From Pseudomonadota bacterium (lineage in GTDB: Bacteria; Pseudomonadota; Gammaproteobacteria; Burkholderiales; Methylophilaceae), in contig JAKOWL010000171.1 of the NCBI GenBank assembly GCA_029781535.1, forward strand, positions 1 to 48,839: a stretch of DNA of 48,839 nt, given 5' to 3'. A program made the translations under genes and the position numbers. Under the pieces are notes generated by a model. The model was not told where the DNA came from and made no database searches. It worked only from the letters and a program-made list of their open reading frames with translations. Within the stretch, counting starts at the first letter, position 1, and every line of letters starts with the position of its first letter. Positions 1 through 9,231 of this stretch are shown here, piece after piece.

Positions 1-190
1 CTTCCGTACTACCGACGTGACTGGTGCAGTTGAGTTGCCAGCTGGTACCGAAATGGTGATGCCAGGCGACAACGTATCCATCACGGTAGAGCTGATTGCA
101 CCGATCGCGATGGAAGAAGGTTTGCGTTTCGCGATTCGTGAAGGCGGCCGTACCGTTGGTGCTGGTGTCGTAGCTAAAATTATTAAGTAA
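1..190 (+). CDS. tuf: Elongation factor Tu, C-terminal end (partial)
   Basis: The last 62 codons of EF-Tu, read in frame from base 2 to the TAA at 188-190; the start lies outside the window. EF-Tu carries aminoacyl-tRNA to the ribosome as a GTP complex. The visible part is beta-barrel domain III, with the conserved ending [16 protein letters not shown] and the C-terminus AKIIK. Its place directly before rpsJ is the usual betaproteobacterial and gammaproteobacterial order, with S12, S7 and EF-G expected further upstream. Identification is firm. Whether a second tuf copy exists cannot be seen here. Confidence 0.97.
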   Translation, partial: FRTTDVTGAVELPAGTEMVMPGDNVSITVELIAPIAMEEGLRFAIREGGRTVGAGVVAKIIK

Positions 191-199
191 TTTTTAATC

Positions 200-227
200 A
201 AGCGGTAGTCCTGTCGGTCTACCGCTT
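200..227 (+). terminator. Hairpin between tuf and rpsJ (terminator or attenuator)
   Basis: A perfect 9-bp stem, AAGCGGTAG (200-208) with CTACCGCTT (219-227), closes a 10-nt loop just after the tuf stop codon. The run after it is CGCTCTTTT, so the T tract is weak and interrupted. It could partly terminate tuf transcription, act as a processing site, or stabilise the tuf 3' end. No separate rpsJ promoter is evident in this 61-nt gap. Confidence 0.5.
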
Positions 228-251
228 TCGCTCTTTTAAAGGATAAAGTAA

Positions 252-560
252 ATGGCAGCTCAGAAAATTCGTATTCGCTTGAAAGCGTTTGATTATCGTT
301 TGATTGATCAGTCTGCTCAAGAAATCGTAGAAACAGCAAAACGTACTGGTGCAGTAGTTAAGGGTCCAGTGCCGTTGCCAACACGTATCGAACGTTTCGA
401 TATCTTGCGTTCACCGCACGTAAACAAAACTTCACGTGACCAATTTGAAATCCGCACACATCAACGCCTGATGGATATTGTTGATCCTACGGATAAAACG
501 GTAGACGCGTTGATGAAGCTGGACTTGCCAGCTGGTGTAGATGTAGAAATCAAACTGTAA
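252..560 (+). CDS. rpsJ: 30S ribosomal protein S10 (NusE)
   Basis: S10 sits in the head of the 30S subunit and, as NusE, joins NusB and NusG in transcription antitermination and transcription-translation coupling. The 102-residue length is usual for the family. Family blocks are clear: [14 protein letters not shown] near the N-terminus and [17 protein letters not shown] around residues 54-70. The start is supported by an AAAGGA ribosome-binding site about 8 nt upstream. It opens the S10 operon. Confidence 0.98.
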   Translation: MAAQKIRIRLKAFDYRLIDQSAQEIVETAKRTGAVVKGPVPLPTRIERFDILRSPHVNKTSRDQFEIRTHQRLMDIVDPTDKTVDALMKLDLPAGVDVEIKL

Positions 561-568
561 TCAAACGG

Positions 569-597
569 TTGTATAAACGAATCGAGTCGGGTATAAT
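569..597 (+). promoter_or_regulatory. Candidate sigma70 promoter for rplC
   Basis: A perfect -10 TATAAT (592-597) lies 17 nt after a weaker -35, TTGTAT (569-574), in the 103-nt gap between rpsJ and rplC. The start site would be near 604, leaving a leader of about 60 nt. This would make the rest of the S10 operon partly independent of rpsJ transcription. The evidence is sequence match and spacing only. Confidence 0.6.
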
Positions 598-612
598 CTC
601 GCCTCTTTACCC

Positions 613-640
613 AAAGTCGGTCAATTGTAATCGGCTTTTT
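613..640 (+). promoter_or_regulatory. Leader hairpin with T run before rplC (possible attenuator)
   Basis: AAAGTCG (613-619) can pair with CGGCTTT (632-638) through one G-U pair, and a T run reaches 640. The structure falls inside the leader expected from the promoter at 569-597. It resembles a weak intrinsic terminator and could serve as an attenuator. The stem is short and the loop is 12 nt, so the call is tentative. Confidence 0.35.
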
Positions 641-663
641 AACTAAATAATAAGGAATCGATC

Positions 664-1320
664 ATGAGCTTAGGGCTTATAGGTCGCAAAGTGGGGATGA
701 CCCGCATTTTTACTGATGATGGAAATAGCATCCCAGTAACGGTGTTGGAAGTTGTGCCTAACCGAGTGACTCAGGTCAAGACTGTCGAAGCAGACGGCTA
801 TTCAGCTGTTCAGGTTGCTTTTGGCGAACGTCGCGCTAGCCGCGTCAACAAGGCGCTCACTGGGCATTTTGCCAAAGCGGGTGTGGTTGCAGGTGCTGGT
901 CTTAAAGAATTCAATGTTGGTGCGGATGTTGCAGCAAATCATGCTGTGGCCAGCAATATTACTGTAGAGCTTTTCCAGGCAGGTCAGTTGGTAGATGTTA
1001 CCGGCACCTCGATTGGTAAGGGTTTTGCGGGTGCAATCAAGCGCCATCATTTCAGCTCTAACCGTGCGTCTCATGGTAACTCACGTTCACATAATGTCCC
1101 TGGTTCTATTGGTATGGCGCAAGATCCGGGTCGTGTATTCCCTGGTAAGCGTATGCCTGGTCACTTGGGTAACATCAAAGTAACTACGCAGAATCTGGAA
1201 GTGGTGCGCGTGGATGTTGAGCGTAACTTATTGTTGATTAAGGGTGCTATCCCTGGCTCAAAAGGCGGCGATGTCGTTGTGCGTCCAGCGGTGAAAGCTT
1301 CAGCTAAGGCGGAGGCATAA
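664..1320 (+). CDS. rplC: 50S ribosomal protein L3
   Basis: L3 is a primary 23S rRNA binder that starts 50S assembly and reaches toward the peptidyl transferase centre. At 218 residues it is a little longer than the roughly 209-residue E. coli protein, through an alanine-rich C-terminal tail. Family blocks include [14 protein letters not shown] at the start, [15 protein letters not shown] in the middle and [18 protein letters not shown], whose Gln is the known target of the methylase PrmB. A TAAGGA ribosome-binding site precedes the ATG. The gene ends 2 nt before rplD. Confidence 0.98.
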   Translation: MSLGLIGRKVGMTRIFTDDGNSIPVTVLEVVPNRVTQVKTVEADGYSAVQVAFGERRASRVNKALTGHFAKAGVVAGAGLKEFNVGADVAANHAVASNITVELFQAGQLVDVTGTSIGKGFAGAIKRHHFSSNRASHGNSRSHNVPGSIGMAQDPGRVFPGKRMPGHLGNIKVTTQNLEVVRVDVERNLLLIKGAIPGSKGGDVVVRPAVKASAKAEA

Positions 1321-1322
1321 TC

Positions 1323-1949
1323 ATGGAAATTACATTATTAGATAAAAACGGCAAAGCTTCGAAAAAAGGCTTGACCGTTTCTGAAACGACTTTTGGCCGT
1401 GAGTTTAATGAGGCGTTGGTGCATCAGGTTGTGGTAGCCTATATGGCTAATGCGCGTACTGCGACACGTGCTCAAAAAACGCGTGCTACTGTTGCACACA
1501 CCACACATAAGCCATACGCGCAAAAAGGGACTGGTAATGCCCGTGCAGGTATGGCATCCAGCCCGATTTGGCGTGGAGGCGGTCGTGCATTCCCAAATAG
1601 CCCTAACGAAAACTACAGCCACAAGGTAAATCGCAAGGCTTACCGTGCTGGTATGCAGGCTATCTTGTCTGAATTGGTGCGCCAAGAGCGTATCGCTGTA
1701 GTAGAAGATTTTAAAGTCGAAGCGCCAAAAACCAAGCAGTTTGTGCAAAAAATCAAAGGCTTGGGTTATGACGGCGGTGTGCTGTTGTTAACAGATGGCT
1801 TCGATGAAAACTTGTATTTGTCTTCACGCAACCTGCCAAATGTGCTGGTAATCGAAGCGCAATATGCTGATCCAGTGAGCTTGGTGCGCTTTCCTAAAGT
1901 GTTGGCGACAGCTGGTGCTGTGAAGAGACTTGAGGAGATGCTGGCATGA
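1323..1949 (+). CDS. rplD: 50S ribosomal protein L4
   Basis: L4 binds 23S rRNA and its extended loop lines the peptide exit tunnel. The loop is recognisable as [13 protein letters not shown] (about residues 62-74) followed by [13 protein letters not shown]. The length of 208 residues is normal. In E. coli, L4 also represses the S10 operon by attenuation in a leader before rpsJ; no such leader is recognised here, so autogenous control by L4 should not be assumed. It overlaps rplW by 4 nt. Confidence 0.97.
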   Translation: MEITLLDKNGKASKKGLTVSETTFGREFNEALVHQVVVAYMANARTATRAQKTRATVAHTTHKPYAQKGTGNARAGMASSPIWRGGGRAFPNSPNENYSHKVNRKAYRAGMQAILSELVRQERIAVVEDFKVEAPKTKQFVQKIKGLGYDGGVLLLTDGFDENLYLSSRNLPNVLVIEAQYADPVSLVRFPKVLATAGAVKRLEEMLA

Positions 1950-2269
1950 GTGAAGCAAAAAACATGAGCGTGCAGACTCAAGATCGTTTGTTACAAGTGA
2001 TTTTGGCTCCAGCGATTACGGAAAAGGCGACATTTGTTGCTGACAAGCATCAGCAGATTGCATTCAAGGTGCGTACTGATGCTACAAAACCAGAGATTAA
2101 AGCTGCAGTTGAGCTGGTTTTCAAGGTTGAAGTCCAAGCGGTAACGGTAGCAAATGTGTTGGGTAAAACCAAACGTGCTGGCCGTCGCATGGGTAAGCGC
2201 AATGACTGGAAAAAAGCTTATGTGAGCTTGAAGCCGGGTCAAGAAATTAACTTTGCAGCAGGCGAATAA
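1946..2269 (+). CDS. rplW: 50S ribosomal protein L23
   Basis: L23 lies at the tunnel exit and is the docking site for trigger factor and SRP. The family block [20 protein letters not shown] is present near the N-terminus. I chose the ATG at 1946, which overlaps the rplD stop as ATGA and has GAGGAG about 9 nt upstream, giving 107 residues. A second in-frame ATG at 1964 lacks a ribosome-binding site but would remove a non-conserved six-residue start. Confidence 0.96.
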   Translation: MSEAKNMSVQTQDRLLQVILAPAITEKATFVADKHQQIAFKVRTDATKPEIKAAVELVFKVEVQAVTVANVLGKTKRAGRRMGKRNDWKKAYVSLKPGQEINFAAGE

Positions 2270-2280
2270 GGAGAGAAGAG

Positions 2281-3114
2281 ATGGCATTAGTTAAAGTCAA
2301 ACCAACTTCCCCCGGCCGCCGTGGTGTGTTGAAGGTGGTAACGCCTGATTTGTATAAAGGCAAACCACATGCGCCGTTGCTGGAAAGTCAAAGTAAAAAT
2401 GCAGGCCGTAACAATAATGGTCGCATTACGACTCGTCACCAAGGTGGTGGCCATAAGCAGCATTATCGCGTAATCGATTTCCGTCGCAACAAAGACGGTA
2501 TCCCAGCTAAGGTGGAACGTATCGAGTACGATCCTAACCGTACTGCGAACATCGCGTTGTTGTGCTATGCGGATGGTGAGCGTCGTTACATCATTGCGCC
2601 GCGAGGTATCAGTGCTGGTGCTCAGTTGATTAGCGGTTCCGAGGCGCCTATCAGGGCAGGTAACGCATTGCCGTTACGGAATATCCCTGTGGGTAGCACG
2701 ATTCACTGTATCGAGTTGCAACCAGGCAAAGGTGCTCAATTGGCGCGTTCTGCTGGAACATCAGTACAGTTGTTGGCTCGCGAAGGTGCTTACGCTCAGC
2801 TGCGTTTGCGTTCCGGTGAGGTGCGCCGTGTACACGTTGACTGCAAAGCAACATTGGGTGAGGTTGGCAACGAAGAACATTCATTGCGTTCTATCGGTAA
2901 AGCCGGTGCAATGCGTTGGCGCGGTGTACGCCCAACGGTGCGCGGTGTGGTGATGAACCCGATTGACCACCCGCACGGTGGTGGTGAAGGTCGTACTGCT
3001 GCTGGTATGAACCCAGTAAGCCCATGGGGTGTTAAAACCAAGGGTTATCGTACACGTAGTAACAAGCGTACGGATAACATGCGTGTTAGCCGCCGTCCTG
3101 CGAATAAGAGGTAA
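2281..3114 (+). CDS. rplB: 50S ribosomal protein L2
   Basis: L2 is among the most conserved large-subunit proteins and is needed for subunit joining and peptidyl transferase activity. The protein has 277 residues (E. coli 273). The hallmark [13 protein letters not shown], with the histidine tied to peptidyl transfer, lies near residue 228, and the N-terminal RNA-binding block [15 protein letters not shown] is intact. GGAGAGAAG precedes the ATG. rpsS starts 4 nt after the stop. Confidence 0.98.
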   Translation: MALVKVKPTSPGRRGVLKVVTPDLYKGKPHAPLLESQSKNAGRNNNGRITTRHQGGGHKQHYRVIDFRRNKDGIPAKVERIEYDPNRTANIALLCYADGERRYIIAPRGISAGAQLISGSEAPIRAGNALPLRNIPVGSTIHCIELQPGKGAQLARSAGTSVQLLAREGAYAQLRLRSGEVRRVHVDCKATLGEVGNEEHSLRSIGKAGAMRWRGVRPTVRGVVMNPIDHPHGGGEGRTAAGMNPVSPWGVKTKGYRTRSNKRTDNMRVSRRPANKR

Positions 3115-3118
3115 TTAA

Positions 3119-3394
3119 ATGGCACGTTCAATTAAAAAAGGTCCATTCGTAGATGGACATTTGGCGAAGAAGGTAGAAGTAGCGCAAGCTGCTCGCGATC
3201 GTAAACCAATTAAAACTTGGTCCCGTCGTTCTACAATTCTGCCGGATTTTATTGGCTTAACGATTGCGGTGCACAACGGCAGGCAGCATGTGCCAGTGCT
3301 CATTTCTGAAAACATGGTTGGTCACAAGCTGGGCGAATTTGCGTTGACTCGCACATTCAAAGGTCATGCGGCTGACAAAAAAGCGAAGAAATAG
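3119..3394 (+). CDS. rpsS: 30S ribosomal protein S19
   Basis: S19 forms a complex with S13 in the 30S head and contacts the A-site tRNA region. The 91 residues begin [11 protein letters not shown], and [23 protein letters not shown] is the family signature region (about residues 52-74). The start follows GAGG at the end of rplB, so translation is probably coupled. Confidence 0.98.
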   Translation: MARSIKKGPFVDGHLAKKVEVAQAARDRKPIKTWSRRSTILPDFIGLTIAVHNGRQHVPVLISENMVGHKLGEFALTRTFKGHAADKKAKK

Positions 3395-3400
3395 AGGATC

Positions 3401-3742
3401 ATGATGCAAGTAACAGCTGTTTTAAAAGGTGTGCATCTTTCTCCGCAAAGAGCGAGACTGGTAGCCGATCTGGTGCGTGGTAAGAAAGTGGATCAGGCCT
3501 TGAATATTTTGACTTTTACGCCAAAACGTGGCGCAGAAATCATTAAAAAGGTAGTGGAATCCGCGATTGCCAATGCTGAACATAACAATGGTGCCGATAT
3601 CGATACATTGAAGGTAACTTCAATCTATGTAGATAAAGGCTTGGTGATGAAACGTATCCGTGCGCGTGCCAAAGGTCGTGCAGGTCGTATTACTAAACCT
3701 ACATGTCATATCCATGTGACAGTGGGCGATAGCAAGGCATAG
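3401..3742 (+). CDS. rplV: 50S ribosomal protein L22
   Basis: L22 spans all 23S rRNA domains and its long beta-hairpin reaches into the exit tunnel, where macrolide-resistance changes occur in other bacteria. The C-terminal block [20 protein letters not shown] is typical. Tandem ATG codons at 3401 and 3404 follow GAGGATC; either could be used, giving 113 or 112 residues. Confidence 0.97.
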   Translation: MMQVTAVLKGVHLSPQRARLVADLVRGKKVDQALNILTFTPKRGAEIIKKVVESAIANAEHNNGADIDTLKVTSIYVDKGLVMKRIRARAKGRAGRITKPTCHIHVTVGDSKA

Positions 3743-3751
3743 GAGCTAGAT

Positions 3752-4471
3752 ATGGGACAAAAGATTAATCCAATTGGCTTCCGCCTTGGTGTTCAAAAGA
3801 ATTGGGCTTCACGTTGGTATGCGACAAGCAAGAACTTCCCTGCGATGTTGCAAAGCGATATCAAAGTACGTGATTTCTTGAATAAGAAACTTGCTGCAGC
3901 GGCAGTTAGCCGTATTGTGATCGAGCGCCCTGCCAAGAACGCAAAAATCACGATTTACAGTGCGCGTCCAGGTGTGGTGATTGGCAAGAAAGGTGAAGAT
4001 ATCGAATCTTTGCGTGCAAGCTTGCAAGGTCTGATGGGTGTACCTGTGCATTTGAATATTGAAGAAGTGCGTAAACCTGAATTAGATGCAACTTTGATTG
4101 CGCAATCTATCGCACAGCAGTTGGAAAAGCGTGTGATGTTCCGTCGTGCGATGAAGCGCGCGATGCAAAATGCGATGCGTTTGGGTGCGCAAGGCATCAA
4201 GATCATGTCTTCAGGTCGTTTGAACGGCATCGAGATTGCACGTACCGAATGGTATCGTGAAGGTCGTGTGCCGCTTCATACTTTGCGTGCCGATATTGAT
4301 TACGGTGTGGCAGAAGCTTCTACCACTTACGGTATCATCGGTATTAAAGTTTGGGTATTTAAAGGCGAAGTGTTTGGTGATAATGCGGCTGCACAGGCTG
4401 CAGCAACTCCTGACGCAGAGCCAGAAAAGAAAGTAAGAAAGCCGAGGGCTAAAGATGCTGCAACCGTCTAG
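3752..4471 (+). CDS. rpsC: 30S ribosomal protein S3
   Basis: S3 lines the mRNA entry tunnel with S4 and S5 and helps unwind mRNA. The N-terminus [13 protein letters not shown] is canonical, and a KH domain is marked by [14 protein letters not shown] near residues 75-88. The protein has 239 residues. The lysine/arginine-rich tail after about residue 212 is extended, and its last 17 coding bases overlap the start of rplP. Confidence 0.97.
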   Translation: MGQKINPIGFRLGVQKNWASRWYATSKNFPAMLQSDIKVRDFLNKKLAAAAVSRIVIERPAKNAKITIYSARPGVVIGKKGEDIESLRASLQGLMGVPVHLNIEEVRKPELDATLIAQSIAQQLEKRVMFRRAMKRAMQNAMRLGAQGIKIMSSGRLNGIEIARTEWYREGRVPLHTLRADIDYGVAEASTTYGIIGIKVWVFKGEVFGDNAAAQAAATPDAEPEKKVRKPRAKDAATV

Positions 4472-4871
4472 ACAAAAATATCGCAAGATGCAAAAAGGTC
4501 GCAATAAAGGTATTGCGACAACCGGTAACAAAGTGAGCTTTGGTGACTTTGGTCTGAAAGCGATTGGGCGTGGTCGTTTGACTGCACGTCAAATTGAGGC
4601 GGCGCGTCGTGTGATGACACGCCACATCAAACGTGGTGGTCGCGTATGGATTCGTATTTTCCCGGATCAGCCTATTTCCAAAAAACCTGCTGAAGTTCGT
4701 ATGGGTAATGGTAAGGGCAGTACCGAGTACTACGTTGCGCAAATCCAACCAGGCAAAATGCTTTACGAAATGGATGGCGTGAGTGAAGAATTGGCGCGCG
4801 AAGCTTTCCGCTTGGCTGCGGCTAAATTGCCAATCGAAACCGTGTTCATGACACGTCACGTTGGTAGCTAA
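4455..4871 (+). CDS. rplP: 50S ribosomal protein L16
   Basis: L16 organises the A-site tRNA-binding region of the 50S subunit. The 138 residues begin [17 protein letters not shown], matching the family start, so the ATG at 4455 is secure although it lies 17 nt inside rpsC in another frame. The overlap suggests translational coupling between S3 and L16. Confidence 0.97.
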   Translation: MLQPSRQKYRKMQKGRNKGIATTGNKVSFGDFGLKAIGRGRLTARQIEAARRVMTRHIKRGGRVWIRIFPDQPISKKPAEVRMGNGKGSTEYYVAQIQPGKMLYEMDGVSEELAREAFRLAAAKLPIETVFMTRHVGS

Positions 4872-4880
4872 GGAGTCAAC

Positions 4881-5072
4881 ATGAAAGCGAAAGACTTGAT
4901 AAACAAATCTGCTGAAGAGCTCAATAATGAGCTCGTAGAGCTGCGTCGTGCGCAATTCTCATTGCGTATGCAGCACGCTACTCAGCAATTAAACAAGCCA
5001 GATCAAATCAGCAAAACACGCCGCGATATCGCTCGGGTTAAAACTGTACTGGCACAAAAAGCTAAGGCTTAA
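4881..5072 (+). CDS. rpmC: 50S ribosomal protein L29
   Basis: L29 is a small helical-hairpin protein near the tunnel exit, next to L23. The 63 residues show the usual pattern: [17 protein letters not shown], then [17 protein letters not shown], then [17 protein letters not shown] stands 6 nt before the ATG. It lies between rplP and rpsQ with short gaps. Confidence 0.97.
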   Translation: MKAKDLINKSAEELNNELVELRRAQFSLRMQHATQQLNKPDQISKTRRDIARVKTVLAQKAKA

Positions 5073-5088
5073 TTAAGGACCATCAGAA

Positions 5089-5355
5089 ATGACTGAACAA
5101 GTAAAAGTTGTGCGTTCTTTTAGCGGCCGTGTGGTGAGTGACAAAATGGACAAAACCGTGACCGTGTTGGTTGAGCGTAAAGTGAAGCACCCGGTGATTG
5201 GTAAAGTGGTTGCTAAGTCTAAAAAATTCCACGCACACGACGAGAACAACGAATGCAAAGAAGGTGATTTAGTTACTATTACCGAAAGCCGTCCGCTCTC
5301 TAAAACCAAAACTTGGGTGGTGAGCAAGATCGTAAGTAAGGCGCAAGCAGTTTAG
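5089..5355 (+). CDS. rpsQ: 30S ribosomal protein S17
   Basis: S17 is a primary 16S rRNA binder with an OB fold. The 88 residues contain [23 protein letters not shown] (about residues 13-35) and the [11 protein letters not shown] block near the C-terminus, both typical. It is the last gene of the S10 block; a 197-nt non-coding region with its own promoter follows. Confidence 0.97.
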   Translation: MTEQVKVVRSFSGRVVSDKMDKTVTVLVERKVKHPVIGKVVAKSKKFHAHDENNECKEGDLVTITESRPLSKTKTWVVSKIVSKAQAV

Positions 5356-5378
5356 TTGTAAGTAATATCATTGTTTGC

Positions 5379-5408
5379 TTGATTTAAGTAAATAAATGAA
5401 GTTATAAT
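5379..5408 (+). promoter_or_regulatory. Candidate sigma70 promoter of the spc operon (rplN)
   Basis: The -35 TTGATT (5379-5384) and a perfect -10 TATAAT (5403-5408) are 18 nt apart. Transcription would begin near 5415, giving a leader of about 138 nt before rplN. The position matches where many bacteria restart transcription between S10 and spc. Confidence 0.7.
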
Positions 5409-5420
5409 GTTGGACTTTTC

Positions 5421-5515
5421 GGCGCTCGCAAATTTTGGCGTGTAAAAACGTTAACAGTTGCAGAAGCTAGCGCCCCAATACTGACCGTGGCTATCGGCCG
5501 TTTTGAAAGCGGCCG
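5421..5515 (+). promoter_or_regulatory. Structured leader RNA of rplN
   Basis: Two pairings are visible in the leader. GGCGCT (5421-5426) is complementary to AGCGCC (5469-5474) and would close a 42-nt domain. CGGCCGTTT (5495-5503) pairs with AAGCGGCCG (5507-5515) across a 3-nt loop, with one G-U pair. There is no T tract, so this is not an intrinsic terminator. A ribosomal-protein binding site or mRNA-stability element is possible. In E. coli, S8 controls spc expression from a site near rplE, not here. Confidence 0.5.
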
Positions 5516-5552
5516 GTGTTGGTTAAAACGGATTAAGTTGGAGATTATTCTC

Positions 5553-5921
5553 ATGATTCAAATGCAATCTCGGCTGGAAGTTGCCGATAACACAGGTGCG
5601 CGTTCCGTACAGTGCATTAAAGTGCTGGGTGGTTCCAAGCGTCGTTACGCCAGTATTGGTGACATTATCAAGGTGAGCATCAAAGATGCTGCGCCACGTG
5701 GTCGTGTTAAAAAAGGCGAAGTGTATAACGCGGTTGTTGTGCGTACAGCTAAAGGTGTGCGTCGTCCTGACGGATCCTTGGTGAAATTCGACGGTAATGC
5801 TGCTGTTCTGCTCAATAACAAACTGGAGCCGATCGGTACGCGTATTTTTGGACCTGTGACGCGTGAGTTACGTAGTGAGCGCTTTATGAAGATTGTGTCT
5901 TTAGCGCCTGAAGTGCTGTAA
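5553..5921 (+). CDS. rplN: 50S ribosomal protein L14
   Basis: L14 lies at the subunit interface and helps form an intersubunit bridge with 16S rRNA. The start at 5553 gives [17 protein letters not shown] and 122 residues, the family's standard length. TTGGAG lies about 9 nt upstream. A longer in-frame reading from 5487 runs through the leader hairpin and is rejected. It is the first gene of the spc block. Confidence 0.98.
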   Translation: MIQMQSRLEVADNTGARSVQCIKVLGGSKRRYASIGDIIKVSIKDAAPRGRVKKGEVYNAVVVRTAKGVRRPDGSLVKFDGNAAVLLNNKLEPIGTRIFGPVTRELRSERFMKIVSLAPEVL

Positions 5922-5932
5922 GGATAATTCAA

Positions 5933-6250
5933 ATGAGCAAAATTCGTAAAGGCGATCAAGTAATCGTCAACACTGGTAAAGACAAAGGCAAACAAGGTGT
6001 TGTGCTGAGTGTTTTGGATACTGGCCATTTAGTTGTGGAAGGTATCAATGTGGCCAAGAAGCATGCCAAGCCTAATCCAATGAAGGGTGTGGCTGGCGGC
6101 ATAGTGGCTAAAGAGATGCCGATTGCAGTTTCCAATGTTGCGTTGTTTAACCAGGCAACAAAAAAAGCTGATCGCGTAGGTTATAAGGTTTTGAAAGATG
6201 GTAGCAAAGTGCGCGTGTTCAAATCAAACGGTGAGGCGGTTGACGCTTAA
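5933..6250 (+). CDS. rplX: 50S ribosomal protein L24
   Basis: L24 initiates 50S assembly on the 5' end of 23S rRNA. A KOW motif is visible as [19 protein letters not shown] at about residues 6-24, and the 105-residue length is usual. It follows rplN by 11 nt with AAGGA before the ATG. Confidence 0.97.
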   Translation: MSKIRKGDQVIVNTGKDKGKQGVVLSVLDTGHLVVEGINVAKKHAKPNPMKGVAGGIVAKEMPIAVSNVALFNQATKKADRVGYKVLKDGSKVRVFKSNGEAVDA

Positions 6251-6272
6251 TCGGCACGCATAAGGACTATAT

Positions 6273-6812
6273 ATGGCACGCTTAAAACAAGTATACAAAG
6301 ACACGGTGGTTAAAAAGCTCACTGAGCAATTTGGCTATACATCCGTGATGCAGGTACCTCGCATTGAAAAAATCACGCTCAATATGGGCGTTGGCGAGGC
6401 TGTTGCTGATAAGAAGGTAATGGAAAATGCAGTAGCTGACATGGAAAAAATTGCTGGTCAAAAGGCAATTGTTACCAAGGCTAAAAAATCTGTAGCTGCA
6501 TTTAAGATTCGCGATAACTACCCAGTGGGTTGTAAGGTTACTTTGCGTCGCGAGCGCATGTATGAGTTCCTCGATCGTCTGATTACAGTGGCTATTCCAC
6601 GTATTCGTGACTTCCGTGGTATCTCTGCGAAATCTTTTGACGGCCGTGGTAATTACAACATGGGCGTAAAAGAGCAAATCATTTTCCCGGAAATCGAATA
6701 TGACAAAATCGACGCGTTGCGCGGCATGAATATTACGATTACCACGACTGCTAAAACAGATGAAGAGGCTAAGGCTTTGTTGTCTGCGTTTAACTTTCCA
6801 TTCAGAGGTTAA
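6273..6812 (+). CDS. rplE: 50S ribosomal protein L5
   Basis: L5 binds 5S rRNA with L18 and L25 and forms a bridge to S13. The 179-residue protein has the family start [15 protein letters not shown], the block [12 protein letters not shown] (about residues 34-45) and [18 protein letters not shown] (about 128-145). AAGGAC lies 7 nt before the ATG. rpsN starts 3 nt after the stop. Confidence 0.98.
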   Translation: MARLKQVYKDTVVKKLTEQFGYTSVMQVPRIEKITLNMGVGEAVADKKVMENAVADMEKIAGQKAIVTKAKKSVAAFKIRDNYPVGCKVTLRRERMYEFLDRLITVAIPRIRDFRGISAKSFDGRGNYNMGVKEQIIFPEIEYDKIDALRGMNITITTTAKTDEEAKALLSAFNFPFRG

Positions 6813-6815
6813 GAC

Positions 6816-7121
6816 ATGGCTAAAACCTGTATGACAGAGCGTGAACTTAAACGTCGCGCAACCGTAGAGAAATTTGCAGCTAAGCGTGAGGCTTTGATTG
6901 CGACTATTAATGATCAAAAGGCTTCAGTTGAAGATCGTCGTGTAGCGCGCCAGAAACTGGCTTCCTTGCCGCGAAATGCAAGTCCGGTGCGTTTGCGTAA
7001 CCGTTGTGCATTGACTGGTCGTCCACGTGGTGTGTTTAGTAAATTCGGTATCGCGCGTAATAAACTGCGTGATTTGATGATGAGTGGCCAAGTGCCTGGC
7101 GTTACCAAGGCTAGCTGGTAA
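6816..7121 (+). CDS. rpsN: 30S ribosomal protein S14 (zinc-free type)
   Basis: S14 is part of the 30S head near the A site. At 101 residues it is the long type, without the paired CXXC motifs of the 61-residue zinc form; only isolated cysteines are present. The C-terminal [23 protein letters not shown] block and the final GVTKASW are typical. It is closely coupled to rplE. Confidence 0.97.
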   Translation: MAKTCMTERELKRRATVEKFAAKREALIATINDQKASVEDRRVARQKLASLPRNASPVRLRNRCALTGRPRGVFSKFGIARNKLRDLMMSGQVPGVTKASW

Positions 7122-7148
7122 TTAGGTTAGCAAAAGGATAAATGACTT

Positions 7149-7544
7149 ATGAGTATGAGTGATCCAATCGCCGATATGTTGACCCGCATTCGCAATGCGC
7201 AACGGACCAACAAGTTATCGGTTTCTATGCCTGCTTCCAAACTCAAAGGCGCTATTGCCAATGTGTTGAGGGATGAAGGTTATATTGAGGATTTTGCTGT
7301 ATTGCCTAACGATGGCAAGCCATTGCTGAACATTAGTTTGAAATATTATGCAGGTCGTCCTGTGATTGAAAAAATCGAACGTGTTAGCAAGCCTGGTCTG
7401 CGTGTTTACAAAGGCAGCGATAATATTCCTAAAGTAATGAATGGCTTGGGTGTAACGATTGTTTCTACATCCAAGGGTGTAATGACAGACCATAAAGCGC
7501 GCGCTGCCGGTATTGGCGGTGAAGTGCTGTGTGTGGTTGCGTAA
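7149..7544 (+). CDS. rpsH: 30S ribosomal protein S8
   Basis: S8 is a primary binder of the 16S central domain and is the spc-operon repressor in E. coli. The 131 residues start [18 protein letters not shown] and end [11 protein letters not shown], as in relatives. AAGGA sits about 10 nt before ATG 7149. A second ATG two codons later would remove only MS. Confidence 0.97.
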   Translation: MSMSDPIADMLTRIRNAQRTNKLSVSMPASKLKGAIANVLRDEGYIEDFAVLPNDGKPLLNISLKYYAGRPVIEKIERVSKPGLRVYKGSDNIPKVMNGLGVTIVSTSKGVMTDHKARAAGIGGEVLCVVA

Positions 7545-7554
7545 GGGGTTTAAG

Positions 7555-8088
7555 ATGTCACGCGTTGCTAAAAATCCTGTTGCGATTCCAGCTAAAGTAG
7601 AAATCGTTTTAAACCCAACCAATATCTCAGTGAGTGGTCCTCTTGGTAAATTGACGCAGCCTTTGACGGCTGGAGTTAAGCTGGCTCGGGAAGGTGACAA
7701 TATTACCTTTGTAGCTGTTAACGATACTCAGCATGCTCGTGCTATGTCGGGCACCACACGCGCCTTGGTGGCGAATATGGTGAAAGGTGTGTCTGAAGGC
7801 TTTACACGTAAATTAACATTAATTGGCGTTGGTTATAAGGCTGCTGCACAAGGTGCGGTGTTGAATTTGGATTTGGGTTACTCCCATCCTATTAAGCATC
7901 AGTTACCTGAGGGTGTGAAAGCACAAACTCCAACCCCGACAGAAATCATTCTTACTGGTGTTGATAAACAAGTGATTGGTCAGGTTGCAGCGCAGATTCG
8001 TGCTTACCGTGCCCCAGAGCCATACAAAGGCAAGGGTGTTCGCTATGAAGATGAAGTTGTAGCGATTAAAGAGACCAAGAAAAAATAA
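7555..8088 (+). CDS. rplF: 50S ribosomal protein L6
   Basis: L6 has two homologous RNA-binding halves and lies near the factor-binding site. The start at 7555 gives [17 protein letters not shown] and 177 residues, the normal length. AGGGG upstream supports it, and a longer reading from 7513 would overlap rpsH and is rejected. The C-terminal block [16 protein letters not shown] is typical. Confidence 0.97.
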   Translation: MSRVAKNPVAIPAKVEIVLNPTNISVSGPLGKLTQPLTAGVKLAREGDNITFVAVNDTQHARAMSGTTRALVANMVKGVSEGFTRKLTLIGVGYKAAAQGAVLNLDLGYSHPIKHQLPEGVKAQTPTPTEIILTGVDKQVIGQVAAQIRAYRAPEPYKGKGVRYEDEVVAIKETKKK

Positions 8089-8142
8089 GTAAGACTTTAT
8101 AGATAAAGTTATTTAGATCAGCTCATTATTGAAGGCTAAATC

Positions 8143-8496
8143 ATGACAACAGTAGATAACCGCTTGCGCCGTGCACGTAAAACCCGTGCCAAAATTGCCA
8201 AGCAAAACGCCACTCGCTTGAGTGTGCACCGCACAAATTTGCATATTTATGCGCAAATTATCGCTGAAACGGGCGATAAAGTATTGGCTAGTGCCTCTAC
8301 TGCCGAAGCTGATGTGCGTAAGAAAATCAAAAATGGTGGCAATGTTGAGGCTGCTGCAGTGGTTGGAAAGCTCATCGCGGAAAAAGCAAAAAAAGCCGGT
8401 ATTACTAAAGTGGCTTTTGACCGTTCCGGTTATAAATATCATGGTCGAATCAAAGCGTTGGCAGATGCTGCGCGTGAAAACGGCTTGTCATTCTAA
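8143..8496 (+). CDS. rplR: 50S ribosomal protein L18
   Basis: L18 brings 5S rRNA into the 50S subunit together with L5. The 117 residues have the basic start [27 protein letters not shown] in the middle, and the C-terminal [20 protein letters not shown] (about residues 94-113). It follows rplF after 54 nt with no clear promoter. Confidence 0.97.
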   Translation: MTTVDNRLRRARKTRAKIAKQNATRLSVHRTNLHIYAQIIAETGDKVLASASTAEADVRKKIKNGGNVEAAAVVGKLIAEKAKKAGITKVAFDRSGYKYHGRIKALADAARENGLSF

Positions 8497-8512
8497 TTAG
8501 GCGAGATACAAG

Positions 8513-9025
8513 ATGGCGAAAGAGATTGAACAACAAGCGCAGCAGACTGACGGTTTGCGTGAAAAAATGATTACAGTTAACCGTGTAAGTAAAACGGTTA
8601 AAGGTGGTCGTATCATGAGTTTTGCTGCATTAACGGTGGTTGGTGACGGCGATGGCGCAGTAGGCATGGGTAAAGGTAAGGCGCGTGAAGTGCCGGTTGC
8701 TGTGCAAAAAGCCATGGATGAAGCTCGTCGTGGCATGTTGAAAATTAATTTGAATAATGGAACCTTGCACCATGCGGTGACAGGTACTCATGGCGCAGCC
8801 AAAGTGTTTATTCAGCCAGCTTCCGAAGGTACTGGCATTATTGCCGGTGGCGCGATGCGTGCAATTTTTGAAGTGATGGGCGTTACTAACGTACTGGCTA
8901 AATGTATAGGCTCCAGCAACCCATACAATGTAGTGCGTGCAACCTTGAATGGGTTGGCTTCCATGAATACGCCTGCAGAAGTTGCAGCTAAGCGCGGCAA
9001 ATCTGTAGAAGAGATCAGAGGTTAA
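8513..9025 (+). CDS. rpsE: 30S ribosomal protein S5
   Basis: S5 acts in translational fidelity and the mRNA entry site. The RNA-binding domain signature [19 protein letters not shown] (about residues 30-48) and [14 protein letters not shown] follow the usual pattern. The protein has 170 residues. The stop TAA shares its last base with the rpmD start (TAATG), so reinitiation is likely. Confidence 0.97.
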   Translation: MAKEIEQQAQQTDGLREKMITVNRVSKTVKGGRIMSFAALTVVGDGDGAVGMGKGKAREVPVAVQKAMDEARRGMLKINLNNGTLHHAVTGTHGAAKVFIQPASEGTGIIAGGAMRAIFEVMGVTNVLAKCIGSSNPYNVVRATLNGLASMNTPAEVAAKRGKSVEEIRG

Positions 9026-9222
9026 TGATGGCTAAAGCGAAAAAAGATTCTGCAACCGTAAAGGTGACTTTGGTAAAAAGCACCATTGGTCGTATTGAGG
9101 CACATAAGGCTACTGTTCGTGGGTTGGGTTTGCGCCGTATGCATCACACAGTTGAATTGCAAGATACACCGGCAGTGCGCGGCATGATCAATGCTGTTGG
9201 CTATCTGCTGAAAGTAGAGTAA
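9025..9222 (+). CDS. rpmD: 50S ribosomal protein L30
   Basis: L30 is a small 50S protein, here 65 residues with a lysine-rich start. The block [26 protein letters not shown] (about residues 13-38) identifies it. Starts at 9025 and 9028 are both possible; the first overlaps the rpsE stop. Confidence 0.96.
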   Translation: MMAKAKKDSATVKVTLVKSTIGRIEAHKATVRGLGLRRMHHTVELQDTPAVRGMINAVGYLLKVE

Positions 9223-9231
9223 GAGGTTAAT

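Noticed and set aside
6282-6917. Minus-strand open frame (211 codons) opposite rplE
   Set aside because: Shadow of the L5 gene; many such frames occur across the ribosomal cluster because of its codon bias.
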